Part shown: in pieces, positions 1 through 6,349 of the stretch
How positions within the stretch are numbered: the first letter of the stretch is position 1
Layout of the letters: each line of letters opens with the position of its first letter
NCBI GenBank assembly: GCA_002293295.1
Contig: DBCY01000116.1
Coordinates: forward strand, 1-7,098
DNA from: Ruminococcus sp. UBA946
Lineage (GTDB): Bacteria; Bacillota; Clostridia; Oscillospirales; Ruminococcaceae
Direction: 5' to 3'
Length of the DNA: 7,098 bases
Made by a program: the position numbers and the translations under genes
Notes under the pieces: generated by a model
Told to the model about the DNA's origin: nothing
Seen by the model: the letters and a program-made list of their open reading frames with translations, nothing else
The model's database searches: none

Positions 1-17
1 TAAATAAAGATACTAAA

Positions 18-43
18 AGCCGCTTTATGCGGCTAATTTTTTT
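18..43. terminator. Rho-independent terminator, probably bidirectional
   Basis: A 6-bp perfect stem (AGCCGC at 18-23 with GCGGCT at 29-34) encloses the 5-nt loop TTTAT and is followed on the plus strand by AA and seven T (37-43). Read on the minus strand, the same stem is followed by TTTT, so it can also end the regulator transcript, whose stop codon lies about 35 bp away. It implies a rightward gene ending at or just before the left edge, convergent with the regulator. That gene is not visible here. Confidence 0.85.
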
Positions 44-75
44 CCTGTTTATAATGAGAACCAAAAAATATCCCG

Positions 76-864
76 TTATAACTCTTTCCTAATTTTATCA
101 GCATAATAATATATAAATTCATTGAGAGTGGGAACACCTCTTTCGGAAGAGATATGCGCGGTATAATATTTCGATAGTTCGTCAATATCTCCGGTACGCC
201 AGGCATTATTAATTGCGCCCTGCATTGCTCTCTCGACGCTTTTATCAGATTTTCGGAATTTTTTAGCTATCTCACCGCATAAATAATTCACCTTGCCGTT
301 AATCAGTATTCTTATACCTTCGGCAAGATATTTTTTCCCTAAAAGCTTAGGATTGATACCGATAAGCTCCAGATATGCATCAATTTTCTTTTGAACCCTT
401 GCAGCCTGCTGTTCGGCAGTTTCAGAAGTCATAAGCTCATATTTGATTTTTAAGTTAATACGGTTTTTTATAGATTCATCCATTCTGCAAAGAAATTTTA
501 CCGCGGTTTCTTCATTATAATCCCTTTGATATTTTGATAATATGAAATCAGCGCCCATTTTTCTTAACTGGTCGTGGGTTGTTTGGCTTGTATTGTGTGT
601 TGTCACTAAAATATAAGGAAATATGTTCAATTCAAGTTTATTAAGCTCCTCAAGAAATATAAAACCGTTACCATAGCCTTTATGAAGCTCCAAATCAAGG
701 ATAACCGCGTCGGGAAGGCAGTCTTTGACAATTAACAGAGCCTGGTTCGTATCGTCTGTTGTTCCTACAATCCTTACGCCTTCAAGAGTTTTTACATACT
801 CTATTATTGCTTCGCATTCATAAGAATCGTCCTCAACCAGTAGAATTTTAAGCTCCCTGTCCAT
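76..864 (-). CDS. Response regulator, receiver plus Spo0A-type C-terminal DNA-binding domain
   Basis: A cytoplasmic two-component response regulator of 262 residues, close to the length of Spo0A. The receiver (about 5-125) has the acidic pocket E11-D12-D13, the phospho-acceptor D57 in VILDLELH, the switch T88 and the conserved K111. A helical linker (about 130-158) leads to a Spo0A_C-like output domain (about 159-262), recognisable from IAKKF (199-203), SVERAM (209-214), NNAWRTGDID (219-228) and PTLNEFI (245-251). It is probably not the housekeeping Spo0A: the receiver lacks the usual D-x-x-M-P loop after D57, and the recognition helix reads RAMQGAI where Spo0A has RAIRHAI. The start at 864 was chosen because GGGGGGAGG lies 9 nt upstream; an in-frame ATG at 918 has no ribosome site. 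No partner kinase is in the window. It is transcribed divergently from the TerB/ATPase/helicase operon, so it may regulate that operon; this is inference. Family call firm, target unknown. Confidence 0.9.
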   Translation of the reverse strand: MDRELKILLVEDDSYECEAIIEYVKTLEGVRIVGTTDDTNQALLIVKDCLPDAVILDLELHKGYGNGFIFLEELNKLELNIFPYILVTTHNTSQTTHDQLRKMGADFILSKYQRDYNEETAVKFLCRMDESIKNRINLKIKYELMTSETAEQQAARVQKKIDAYLELIGINPKLLGKKYLAEGIRILINGKVNYLCGEIAKKFRKSDKSVERAMQGAINNAWRTGDIDELSKYYTAHISSERGVPTLNEFIYYYADKIRKEL

Positions 865-873
865 GTATATGAA

Positions 874-882
874 CCTCCCCCC
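874..882 (-). promoter_or_regulatory. Ribosome binding site fixing the regulator start
   Basis: On the minus strand this reads GGGGGGAGG, an extended Shine-Dalgarno site 9 nt before the ATG at 864. It decides in favour of the internal start over the upstream in-frame ATG at 918, which has none. Confidence 0.8.
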
Positions 883-946
883 ATATTTTATATTACTTTT
901 TGACATTATAATAATCATAGATACTTTTTAATACTTATCTTTCTAC

Positions 947-975
947 ATTATACTACTATTTCCTACATTTGTCAA
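947..975 (-). promoter_or_regulatory. Sigma-A promoter of the response-regulator gene
   Basis: Reading leftward, TTGACA (975-970) and TATAAT (952-947) are separated by exactly 17 bp, a full match to the housekeeping consensus. Transcription would start near position 940 and give a leader of roughly 75 nt before the ATG at 864. A promoter this strong on a regulator gene suggests that control is by repression or by phosphorylation rather than by an activator. Confidence 0.8.
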
Positions 976-976
976 T
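968..976 (+). promoter_or_regulatory. 0A-box-like sequence over the regulator -35
   Basis: TTTGTCAAT matches the Spo0A box (TTTGTCRAA) at eight of nine positions and lies on the -35 hexamer of the leftward promoter. Binding here could give autoregulation. Much of the match is forced by the -35 consensus, because TTGACA reads TGTCAA on the other strand, so the evidence is weak. Confidence 0.3.
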
Positions 977-992
977 GCATCGATTACATATA

Positions 993-1016
993 ATTCCGTG
1001 TGTTGTATTATTCCGT
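993..1016 (+). repeat. Direct ATTCCGT repeats between divergent promoters
   Basis: The heptamer ATTCCGT occurs at 993-999 and again at 1010-1016, a spacing of 17 bp. A degenerate third copy, TTATCGT, is at 1021-1027. All lie in the roughly 60-bp gap between the two divergent -35 elements, where an operator shared by both promoters would be expected. They are candidate half-sites for the adjacent regulator; no binding evidence is available from sequence. Confidence 0.4.
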
Positions 1017-1035
1017 ATTATTATCGTATAAACTG

Positions 1036-1044
1036 TTTGACAAT
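1036..1044 (-). promoter_or_regulatory. 0A-box-like sequence over the operon -35
   Basis: The minus strand reads ATTGTCAAA, eight of nine matches to the Spo0A box TTTGTCRAA, and covers the -35 hexamer of the rightward promoter. As at 968-976, most of the match follows from the -35 consensus itself. That both promoters carry it would fit coordinate repression. Confidence 0.28.
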
Positions 1045-1065
1045 ATAAATTGAATATGATATAAT
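1037..1065 (+). promoter_or_regulatory. Sigma-A promoter of the TerB/ATPase/helicase operon
   Basis: TTGACA (1037-1042) and TATAAT (1060-1065) are 17 bp apart, and a TG at 1057-1058 makes an extended -10. Every element matches consensus. The start of transcription would fall near 1072, leaving a leader of about 43 nt before the first start codon at 1115. Such a strong promoter makes unrestrained expression likely unless it is repressed, or dampened by the TTG start that follows. Confidence 0.85.
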
Positions 1066-1098
1066 AATTCCATAAAACAAATGTTTGCTGATTAAACC

Positions 1099-1106
1099 GG
1101 AAGGAG
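1099..1106 (+). promoter_or_regulatory. Ribosome binding site fixing the TTG start of the TerB_N gene
   Basis: GGAAGGAG lies 8 nt before the in-frame TTG at 1115-1117. The further upstream in-frame TTG at 1085 has no comparable site and would lie only about 13 nt from the predicted transcript start. The 1115 start is therefore preferred. Confidence 0.7.
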
Positions 1107-1114
1107 CAGAAGCT

Positions 1115-2674
1115 TTGAGTGATATATCGGGTGTTAAAAAGCTGATTAGTTTAATACTTTCCGATGAAAAACTAATGAACAGTAAAAGCTTAAACAGCAG
1201 AATTTATCATGACGAACCAATCCTGACGACGGCAAACCGGCTTTACGGTTATATCCCCCCTGAAATAACAAAGATGAAAAAAATTGCTGCCGGTTACAGC
1301 AGCTTTAGTCAATCGAATGAATATATTTTTTATCAGCAATTAAAGCTTATGGAGGATTATGAGGATGATTTGCCGTATGAGGGTGAGTTCAACAGATATT
1401 TTCCCACCTATCAGTCAATGACGCTGCAGCAGCTAAGGGGTTATTTTACATGGCGTACCGGCGTAAGGAAGGGTATTATTAATAAGGCACCCCTTTCCTT
1501 TGCGTTTGTTTATGTTTATGAACTTTTACACGGCATCGGAAGCAAATCCCCCGGGGAAGGTTTTGAAGCCTTAAAAAGGTTCAGGCTGGAATACGGGAAG
1601 ACAGAAGGACAGCTGGACCGTTATATCAGTTCGTGGATGAATGACTATGTTATTTACTATAACCTTGATAAAGACCTCATTTCAGAATCAGACGACTTGA
1701 AATTCGACAATTCACTGCTTGTTTTGCTGAATTACAGGGAATATGATAACAAAGCGGTTTTTTCCGCCGTTAAATCGCTTTCTTCATATAATATTGATAA
1801 TTCAAGATTTTACAAGGAATACCCCGATGATATGAAAAAAGTCATATGCGGCGTATTTATTGCTTTGTCTGAATATTTTGCCAAAAACAGGAAAAACTCA
1901 TTTTGCGGGAAACTGTTTGGCAGAAAAATATCATGCTCATACTATATGTTCGGTTCGGCTGTTTTTTATGATATAAAAAAGTATAAGGAATATGAATATA
2001 TTATCAGCGATATTCATAAGTACCGCTGCGTAAACGGTTTCTGGACCTGCGAAAAGTATTTCGGAAACAGGGAAAAAAGCTCGGAACTCGGCAGCATTCT
2101 TAAGCTTACCGATTGCTTTATGAGACAGGAATACAGCTTTAAATACCCGTTGAAGTATGATAAGGGTACAAAAACGGTTACCGGGATTATAAATAAGGAA
2201 ATTAAAAAGTTCATTGAAAATAAAAGGACAAGTACGGTAACTGAAATAATTATAGACGTTTCAAAACTAGGGAATATAAGGAAAGCGGCTGATATTACAC
2301 GCGACAGGCTGATTACAGAAGAGGAAACCGGGAATTATAACCCGACGACGTTTATTGATGAAATGCCTGAAAATATAACTTCCGGAACTGACATTGAGGA
2401 AGATAACGAAAAACCGGATGTATCCGAAGCTGTTTCAGTTGATACAGGGCTTGACGGTATACAGTATAAATTCTTACAATGCCTTTTATATAATAAAAAT
2501 TATGATACGCTTATTAATGAAAACCATATCATGCTTTCGGTGCTTGCCGATGAAATAAATGAAAAACTGTTCGTTCTGTTCGGCGATACCGTTATTGAGT
2601 TTGACGGTAATCTTCCCGTTCTTATTGAAGATTATACCGAAGAACTGAAAGGATTGATAAATGAATATTCCTAA
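1115..2674 (+). CDS. TerB_N/TerB_C domain protein
   Basis: A predicted cytoplasmic protein of 519 residues with no signal peptide or membrane segment, first gene of the operon. The N-terminal third looks like the TerB_N domain (about 30-190), with the hallmark FPTYQSM (96-102) followed by QLRGYFTWRTGVRKG (106-120) and VYVYELLHG (132-140). A middle region (about 215-370) holds six cysteines, including C264/C274 and C305/C312. The last 140 residues resemble TerB_C: DVSKL (381-385), RDRL (396-399), TEEE (401-404), an acidic low-complexity linker (about 420-445), and a terminal helical module with INEKLF and VLIEDY (about 448-512). I see no intact TerB core between the two. The family accompanies tellurite-resistance/stress and DNA-processing gene sets; its biochemical role is unknown. 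It starts at a TTG, and its 3' end overlaps the ATPase gene by 14 nt, indicating translational coupling. A role as adaptor or sensor for the ATPase and helicase is inferred from position only. Confidence 0.82.
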   Translation: MSDISGVKKLISLILSDEKLMNSKSLNSRIYHDEPILTTANRLYGYIPPEITKMKKIAAGYSSFSQSNEYIFYQQLKLMEDYEDDLPYEGEFNRYFPTYQSMTLQQLRGYFTWRTGVRKGIINKAPLSFAFVYVYELLHGIGSKSPGEGFEALKRFRLEYGKTEGQLDRYISSWMNDYVIYYNLDKDLISESDDLKFDNSLLVLLNYREYDNKAVFSAVKSLSSYNIDNSRFYKEYPDDMKKVICGVFIALSEYFAKNRKNSFCGKLFGRKISCSYYMFGSAVFYDIKKYKEYEYIISDIHKYRCVNGFWTCEKYFGNREKSSELGSILKLTDCFMRQEYSFKYPLKYDKGTKTVTGIINKEIKKFIENKRTSTVTEIIIDVSKLGNIRKAADITRDRLITEEETGNYNPTTFIDEMPENITSGTDIEEDNEKPDVSEAVSVDTGLDGIQYKFLQCLLYNKNYDTLINENHIMLSVLADEINEKLFVLFGDTVIEFDGNLPVLIEDYTEELKGLINEYS

Positions 2675-3980
2675 AAGAATCGCTTCGACGCTTATTAATT
2701 CGCTTAAGGGCGGGGTTGTCCCCAGAATTGGGCTCCCGTTTATAACAGTCGGACGTGAAACGGAAATTAGCGCGCTTTTGCATGATATAGACATTATCGC
2801 GGACGGAGGGGCTACATTCCGTTTTATTTCCGGTAAGTACGGCAGCGGAAAAAGCTTCCTGCTCCAGACTGTAAGGAACTATGTCATGGACAGGAATTTT
2901 GTGGTGGTCGACGCCGACCTTTCTCCCGAACGCCGCCTGCAGGGGACTAAAGGACAGGGACTTGCAGCCTATAAAGAGTTAATCAATAATATGTCGACTA
3001 AAACGCGTCCCGAGGGAGGCGCTTTAACCCTGATACTTGACAGGTGGATTAATAATATTCAAAGCGAAACCGCCGCCGGAAGCGGTCTGTCATACGATAA
3101 TCCGGAATTTATCAGCCTTGTCGAAAAGAAGATTTACGGAGTAATTAATTCGCTCAGTGATATGGTACACGGCTTCGATTTCGCTAAGCTGCTTACCGTT
3201 TATTATAAATCCTATGTTGACGGGAATGACGAAAACAAATCAAAGGTGGTAAAGTGGTTCAGGGGCGAATATGTTAATAAAACCGAGGCAAAGTCCGAGC
3301 TTGGCGTGAATATTGTCATTTCGGACGACGACTGGTATGAATATATTAAAATCTTTGCAAGCTTCCTGAAAAAAGCCGGATACAACGGTATGCTAATACT
3401 TATTGACGAGCTTGTTAATATTTATAAAATCCCTAACAGTATCACGAGGCAGTATAATTATGAAAAAATCCTTACCATGTATAACGACGCGTTGCAGGGT
3501 AAGGCAAAATATCTTGGTATAATAATGTGCGGAACCCCTCAGTGCATTGAAGATACCCGGCGAGGAGTATACAGTTATGAAGCGCTGCGTTCAAGGCTGG
3601 CAGAGGGCCGTTTCGGCAGGGATGACGCAAAGGATATGCTTGCCCCCGTCATTAAGCTTCTCCCTCTTAATTATGAGGAGATGCTTGTTCTGATTGAAAA
3701 GCTTGCCGGCATTCATGCCGTGCTATTTGAGTATAAGCAAACTCTTACGCAAAACGACCTGGTTAATTTTATTAAGATAGAATTCGGAAGAATCGGAGCT
3801 GATGTCAACATCACACCCCGGGAGGTAATCCGGGATTTTATTGAACTTCTTAACATTGTATACCAAAATCCGGATATAAGCGTTACTGAGCTTTTAAGCT
3901 CCGAAGGCTTTGAATTCGCAAAAACCGCGGTGAATGAGGACAAAGTAATAGAACAGGAATTTGCCGAATTTGATATATGA
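2661..3980 (+). CDS. BrxD-like P-loop ATPase (DUF2791 type)
   Basis: A 439-residue cytoplasmic ATP-binding protein that I assign to the DUF2791/BrxD group of AAA-type ATPases, which occur in BREX and related loci. Visible motifs are VGRETEI (30-36) before the nucleotide site, Walker A GKYGSGKS (58-65), Walker B LILIDE (245-250), a sensor-like IIMCGTPQ (287-294), and arginines R310/R312 in ALRSRLAE as candidate arginine finger. A helical C-terminal part follows (about 330-435). All catalytic residues expected for hydrolysis are present. The ATG overlaps the end of the TerB_N gene by 14 nt and has AAAGGA 7 nt upstream, so the two are translated together. BrxD-type proteins are found beside an Lhr-like helicase, as here, and probably load or regulate it; the mechanism is not established. 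The surrounding methylase, PglZ and BrxC genes of true BREX systems are absent, so the brxD symbol is withheld. Confidence 0.85.
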   Translation: MNIPKRIASTLINSLKGGVVPRIGLPFITVGRETEISALLHDIDIIADGGATFRFISGKYGSGKSFLLQTVRNYVMDRNFVVVDADLSPERRLQGTKGQGLAAYKELINNMSTKTRPEGGALTLILDRWINNIQSETAAGSGLSYDNPEFISLVEKKIYGVINSLSDMVHGFDFAKLLTVYYKSYVDGNDENKSKVVKWFRGEYVNKTEAKSELGVNIVISDDDWYEYIKIFASFLKKAGYNGMLILIDELVNIYKIPNSITRQYNYEKILTMYNDALQGKAKYLGIIMCGTPQCIEDTRRGVYSYEALRSRLAEGRFGRDDAKDMLAPVIKLLPLNYEEMLVLIEKLAGIHAVLFEYKQTLTQNDLVNFIKIEFGRIGADVNITPREVIRDFIELLNIVYQNPDISVTELLSSEGFEFAKTAVNEDKVIEQEFAEFDI

Positions 3981-4062
3981 TTCGGACAGGGGTAAAAGTC
4001 TGAAAAATAGATTTTTAAGACTTAAAAATTTTGTCCTTTCAGAACAAAATGTCCGGAAAGGA
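3981..4062 (+). promoter_or_regulatory. Structured intercistronic leader before the helicase gene
   Basis: Three pairings compete in this gap. An AT-rich hairpin pairs 3996-4007 with 4012-4023 (AAGTCT and AAAAA arms, one mismatch, loop TAGA). A second hairpin pairs TCCTTTC (4034-4040) with GAAAGGA (4056-4062), burying the helicase ribosome site. A third, long-range pairing joins 3981-3988 (TTCGGACA) to 4050-4057 (TGTCCGGA) and shares bases with the second. GGACA at 3984-3988 can also pair with TGTCC at 4032-4036. There is no T-run after any stem, so this looks like translational control or RNA processing rather than termination. The function is inferred and the folds are read by eye. Confidence 0.5.
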
Positions 4063-4073
4063 TGGTTATAAGA

Positions 4074-6305
4074 ATGAATATTTACAGCCGGTATGCTCCT
4101 TTCATACAGGATTTTATTTATAACAACAGCTGGGAATCGCTCAGAGCCATTCAGGTCGCGGCAGGTGATGCTATTTTTAACACCGATGACAATGTCCTGC
4201 TTTCGGCTTCCACCGCGTCGGGCAAAACCGAAGCGGCGTTTTTCCCTATTCTTACGCTGTTTACCGAGGATATGCCGTCATCTGTCGGCGCCGTTTATAT
4301 AGGACCCTTAAAAGCGCTTATCAACGACCAGTTTACAAGGCTGAACGATTTATGCGCCGAAGCGGAAATTCCCGTCTGGCACTGGCACGGCGACGTTTCT
4401 CAGTCGCATAAAAACAAGCTTCTGGAAAAACCGTCGGGAATCCTGCAGATTACGCCCGAATCCCTGGAAGCGCTGCTGCTCCATAAGCATGCCGCAATCT
4501 CCAGGCTTTTCGGAGACCTGCGGTTTATTGTCATTGACGAGGTTCATTCGCTCATGCGCGGCGACAGGGGAGGGCAGACCCTTTGCCTTATAGAAAGACT
4601 GTCGAAAATGGCAGGTGTGAATCCGAGGAGAATCGGACTTTCCGCCACTATCGGCGACCTCGAGACCACGGGGGAATTCCTTTCGTCCGGTACGGGCAGA
4701 AAAACAGCTATTCCGAAAATTGAAGCTAAGGGCTTAAAATGGCGGCTTTCAATGGAACATTTTTTCGTAAGCGGACCCGAAGCGTCCGCAGACAAGGATA
4801 TTACCGAAGCCCTGCCTGTTCTGGAAGTCCCAACCGATACGGCTCCGAAATATGCCGACCCGGGAATAGGATATATTTTCGAGCATACAAGGGGGAAGAA
4901 ATGCCTTATATTCGTTAATTCAAGAGAGGAATGCGAAGCCGTAACCACTACTCTCCGGCAATATTGCGAAGAAAAGCATGAACCCGACAGGTTTTTAATC
5001 CATCACGGGAACCTTTCCTCTTCTTACAGGGAAACAGCCGAAACCGTTATGAAGGATGACGAACAGTTTCAGACCACAGTTACCACAGCGACTCTGGAGC
5101 TTGGAATTGATATCGGAAGGCTGGAACGCGCGTTCCAGATTGACGCTCCGTTTATGGTTTCGTCTTTTTTACAGCGTATGGGACGTACAGGCAGACGCGA
5201 TTTACCGCCTGAAATGTGGTTTGTAATCCGGGAGGAAATGCCTGAGCAAAGGGCGCTGTTCCCCGCTACAATACCGTGGATGCTTCTTCAGGGAGTAGCT
5301 TTGGTTCAGCTGTACCTTGAGGAACGCTGGGTCGAGCCGCCTAAGCTTGACCGGCTTCCTTTCAGCCTGCTTTATCATCAGACCATGAGCACGCTTGCTT
5401 CATGCGGAGAAATGTCACCCGCAGCTTTAGCTTCAAGGGTATTGTCCCTGAGTTATTTTTACAGGATTACGCAGGACGATTTCAAGGTTCTGATACGGCA
5501 CCTCATTGAAATCAAGCATATACAGAAAATCGAAAACGGCGGACTTATTATAGGGCTTGCGGGCGAACGGATTACCAACACCTTTAAATTTTACGCTGTT
5601 TTCAAGGAAAACGAGGAATATACAGTCCGTTATGCTTCACAGGAACTGGGAACTATTGTGCTTCCCCCGCCCCCGGGTGAAAAAATCGCTCTTGCCGGTC
5701 ATGTATGGATAGTGGAGGAAGTCGACCATAAACGGCACCTTATTTACTGCGAACCCGTCAAAGGTAAGGTTCCCGCATATTTCGGGCAGGTTCCCGGAGA
5801 CATTAACACCCGTGTGCTGGAACGTATGAAGAAAGCTTTATGCGAGGATTTAAACTACCCTTATCTGATGAAAAACGCCGTAGCAAGGCTTTCGGACACA
5901 AGGCATTCGGCTGCAAATTCGGGGATAGACAATGAAAATCTCATATGCCTAGGCGGGGATATGTGGTGTTTGTTCCCCTGGCTCGGGACATATGCTTTCT
6001 TTGCTATTGAACGGTTCATTAAAATAAAATGCGCCCCCCTTTTAAGGATAACGGGAATGGATTCCTCACGTCCTTACTTTATTCAGTTTAAAATGAAAGC
6101 CACTAAAGAAGAATTCTTCAGGGTTCTATCCGAAATGGAAAAACAGCCGCTTGACCCGATGGAGCTTGTTTATCCGAAGGAAATACCGCTGTTTGAAAAA
6201 TATGACGAATTTCTTCCCGTCAGTCTTGTAAAAAAAGGCTTTGCATACGGGATACTTGATATTGACGGTATGAAAAAAAGGATAAGGGAATGGCATATCC
6301 AGTAA
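4074..6305 (+). CDS. Lhr-like superfamily 2 DEAD/DEAH helicase (BrxHI-like)
   Basis: A 743-residue ATP-dependent nucleic-acid translocase. Two RecA-like domains fill the first half: Walker A STASGKTEA (46-54), GPLKAL (77-82), motif II DEVH (155-158), motif III SAT (190-192), motif IV region LIFVNSREE (278-286), motif V TLELGIDIG (340-348) and motif VI QRMGRTGRR (367-375). The second half (about 376-743) carries the stretch PPKLDRLPFSLLYHQ (422-436), a winged-helix-like region, and a W-x-V-x-x-V-D segment (about 545-551), as in Lhr-core helicases. It is shorter than full-length Lhr and has no appended nuclease. BrxHI of some BREX loci is of this type and also sits beside BrxD. The start at 4074 has AAAGGA 11 nt upstream; the in-frame ATG at 4062 overlaps that site and is unlikely. 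Its DNA is visibly more GC-rich than the TerB_N gene. Presumed to be the motor of the module, driven or loaded by the upstream ATPase; substrate unknown. Confidence 0.88.
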   Translation: MNIYSRYAPFIQDFIYNNSWESLRAIQVAAGDAIFNTDDNVLLSASTASGKTEAAFFPILTLFTEDMPSSVGAVYIGPLKALINDQFTRLNDLCAEAEIPVWHWHGDVSQSHKNKLLEKPSGILQITPESLEALLLHKHAAISRLFGDLRFIVIDEVHSLMRGDRGGQTLCLIERLSKMAGVNPRRIGLSATIGDLETTGEFLSSGTGRKTAIPKIEAKGLKWRLSMEHFFVSGPEASADKDITEALPVLEVPTDTAPKYADPGIGYIFEHTRGKKCLIFVNSREECEAVTTTLRQYCEEKHEPDRFLIHHGNLSSSYRETAETVMKDDEQFQTTVTTATLELGIDIGRLERAFQIDAPFMVSSFLQRMGRTGRRDLPPEMWFVIREEMPEQRALFPATIPWMLLQGVALVQLYLEERWVEPPKLDRLPFSLLYHQTMSTLASCGEMSPAALASRVLSLSYFYRITQDDFKVLIRHLIEIKHIQKIENGGLIIGLAGERITNTFKFYAVFKENEEYTVRYASQELGTIVLPPPPGEKIALAGHVWIVEEVDHKRHLIYCEPVKGKVPAYFGQVPGDINTRVLERMKKALCEDLNYPYLMKNAVARLSDTRHSAANSGIDNENLICLGGDMWCLFPWLGTYAFFAIERFIKIKCAPLLRITGMDSSRPYFIQFKMKATKEEFFRVLSEMEKQPLDPMELVYPKEIPLFEKYDEFLPVSLVKKGFAYGILDIDGMKKRIREWHIQ

Positions 6306-6349
6306 ATAATCATAACTAACCGTATTTAACGGAAGAATGAGGTGACTTT

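Noticed and set aside
76..864. The master sporulation regulator Spo0A itself
   Set aside because: The receiver loop after D57 and the recognition helix differ from Spo0A, and the neighbours are not those usually seen next to spo0A. Not fully excluded without the rest of the genome.
865..918. Upstream in-frame extension of the regulator to the ATG at 918
   Set aside because: It has no Shine-Dalgarno site, while GGGGGGAGG stands 9 nt before the ATG at 864. The extra 18 residues precede the usual start of a receiver domain.
1085..1114. Upstream TTG start for the TerB_N gene
   Set aside because: It lies about 13 nt from the predicted transcript start without a ribosome site, while the TTG at 1115 has GGAAGGAG at good spacing.
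2014..2214. Antisense open frames at 2014-2214 and 2486-2794 on the minus strand
   Set aside because: They lie inside or across well-supported plus-strand genes, have no recognisable domain, and look like chance open frames.
3713..4948. Open frames at 3713-3943, 4350-4547 and 4544-4948 (minus) and 4093-4302 (plus)
   Set aside because: All are shadows of the ATPase and helicase genes, whose catalytic motifs prove the real frame.
1115..6305. A canonical BREX locus
   Set aside because: Only BrxD-like and BrxHI-like proteins are present. No PglX methylase, PglZ, BrxC or other core gene is encoded in the window.
6320..6332. Terminator between the helicase and the DUF1801/DUF1905 gene
   Set aside because: CCGT-ATTTA-ACGG forms only a 4-bp stem and has no following T-run, so read-through is expected.
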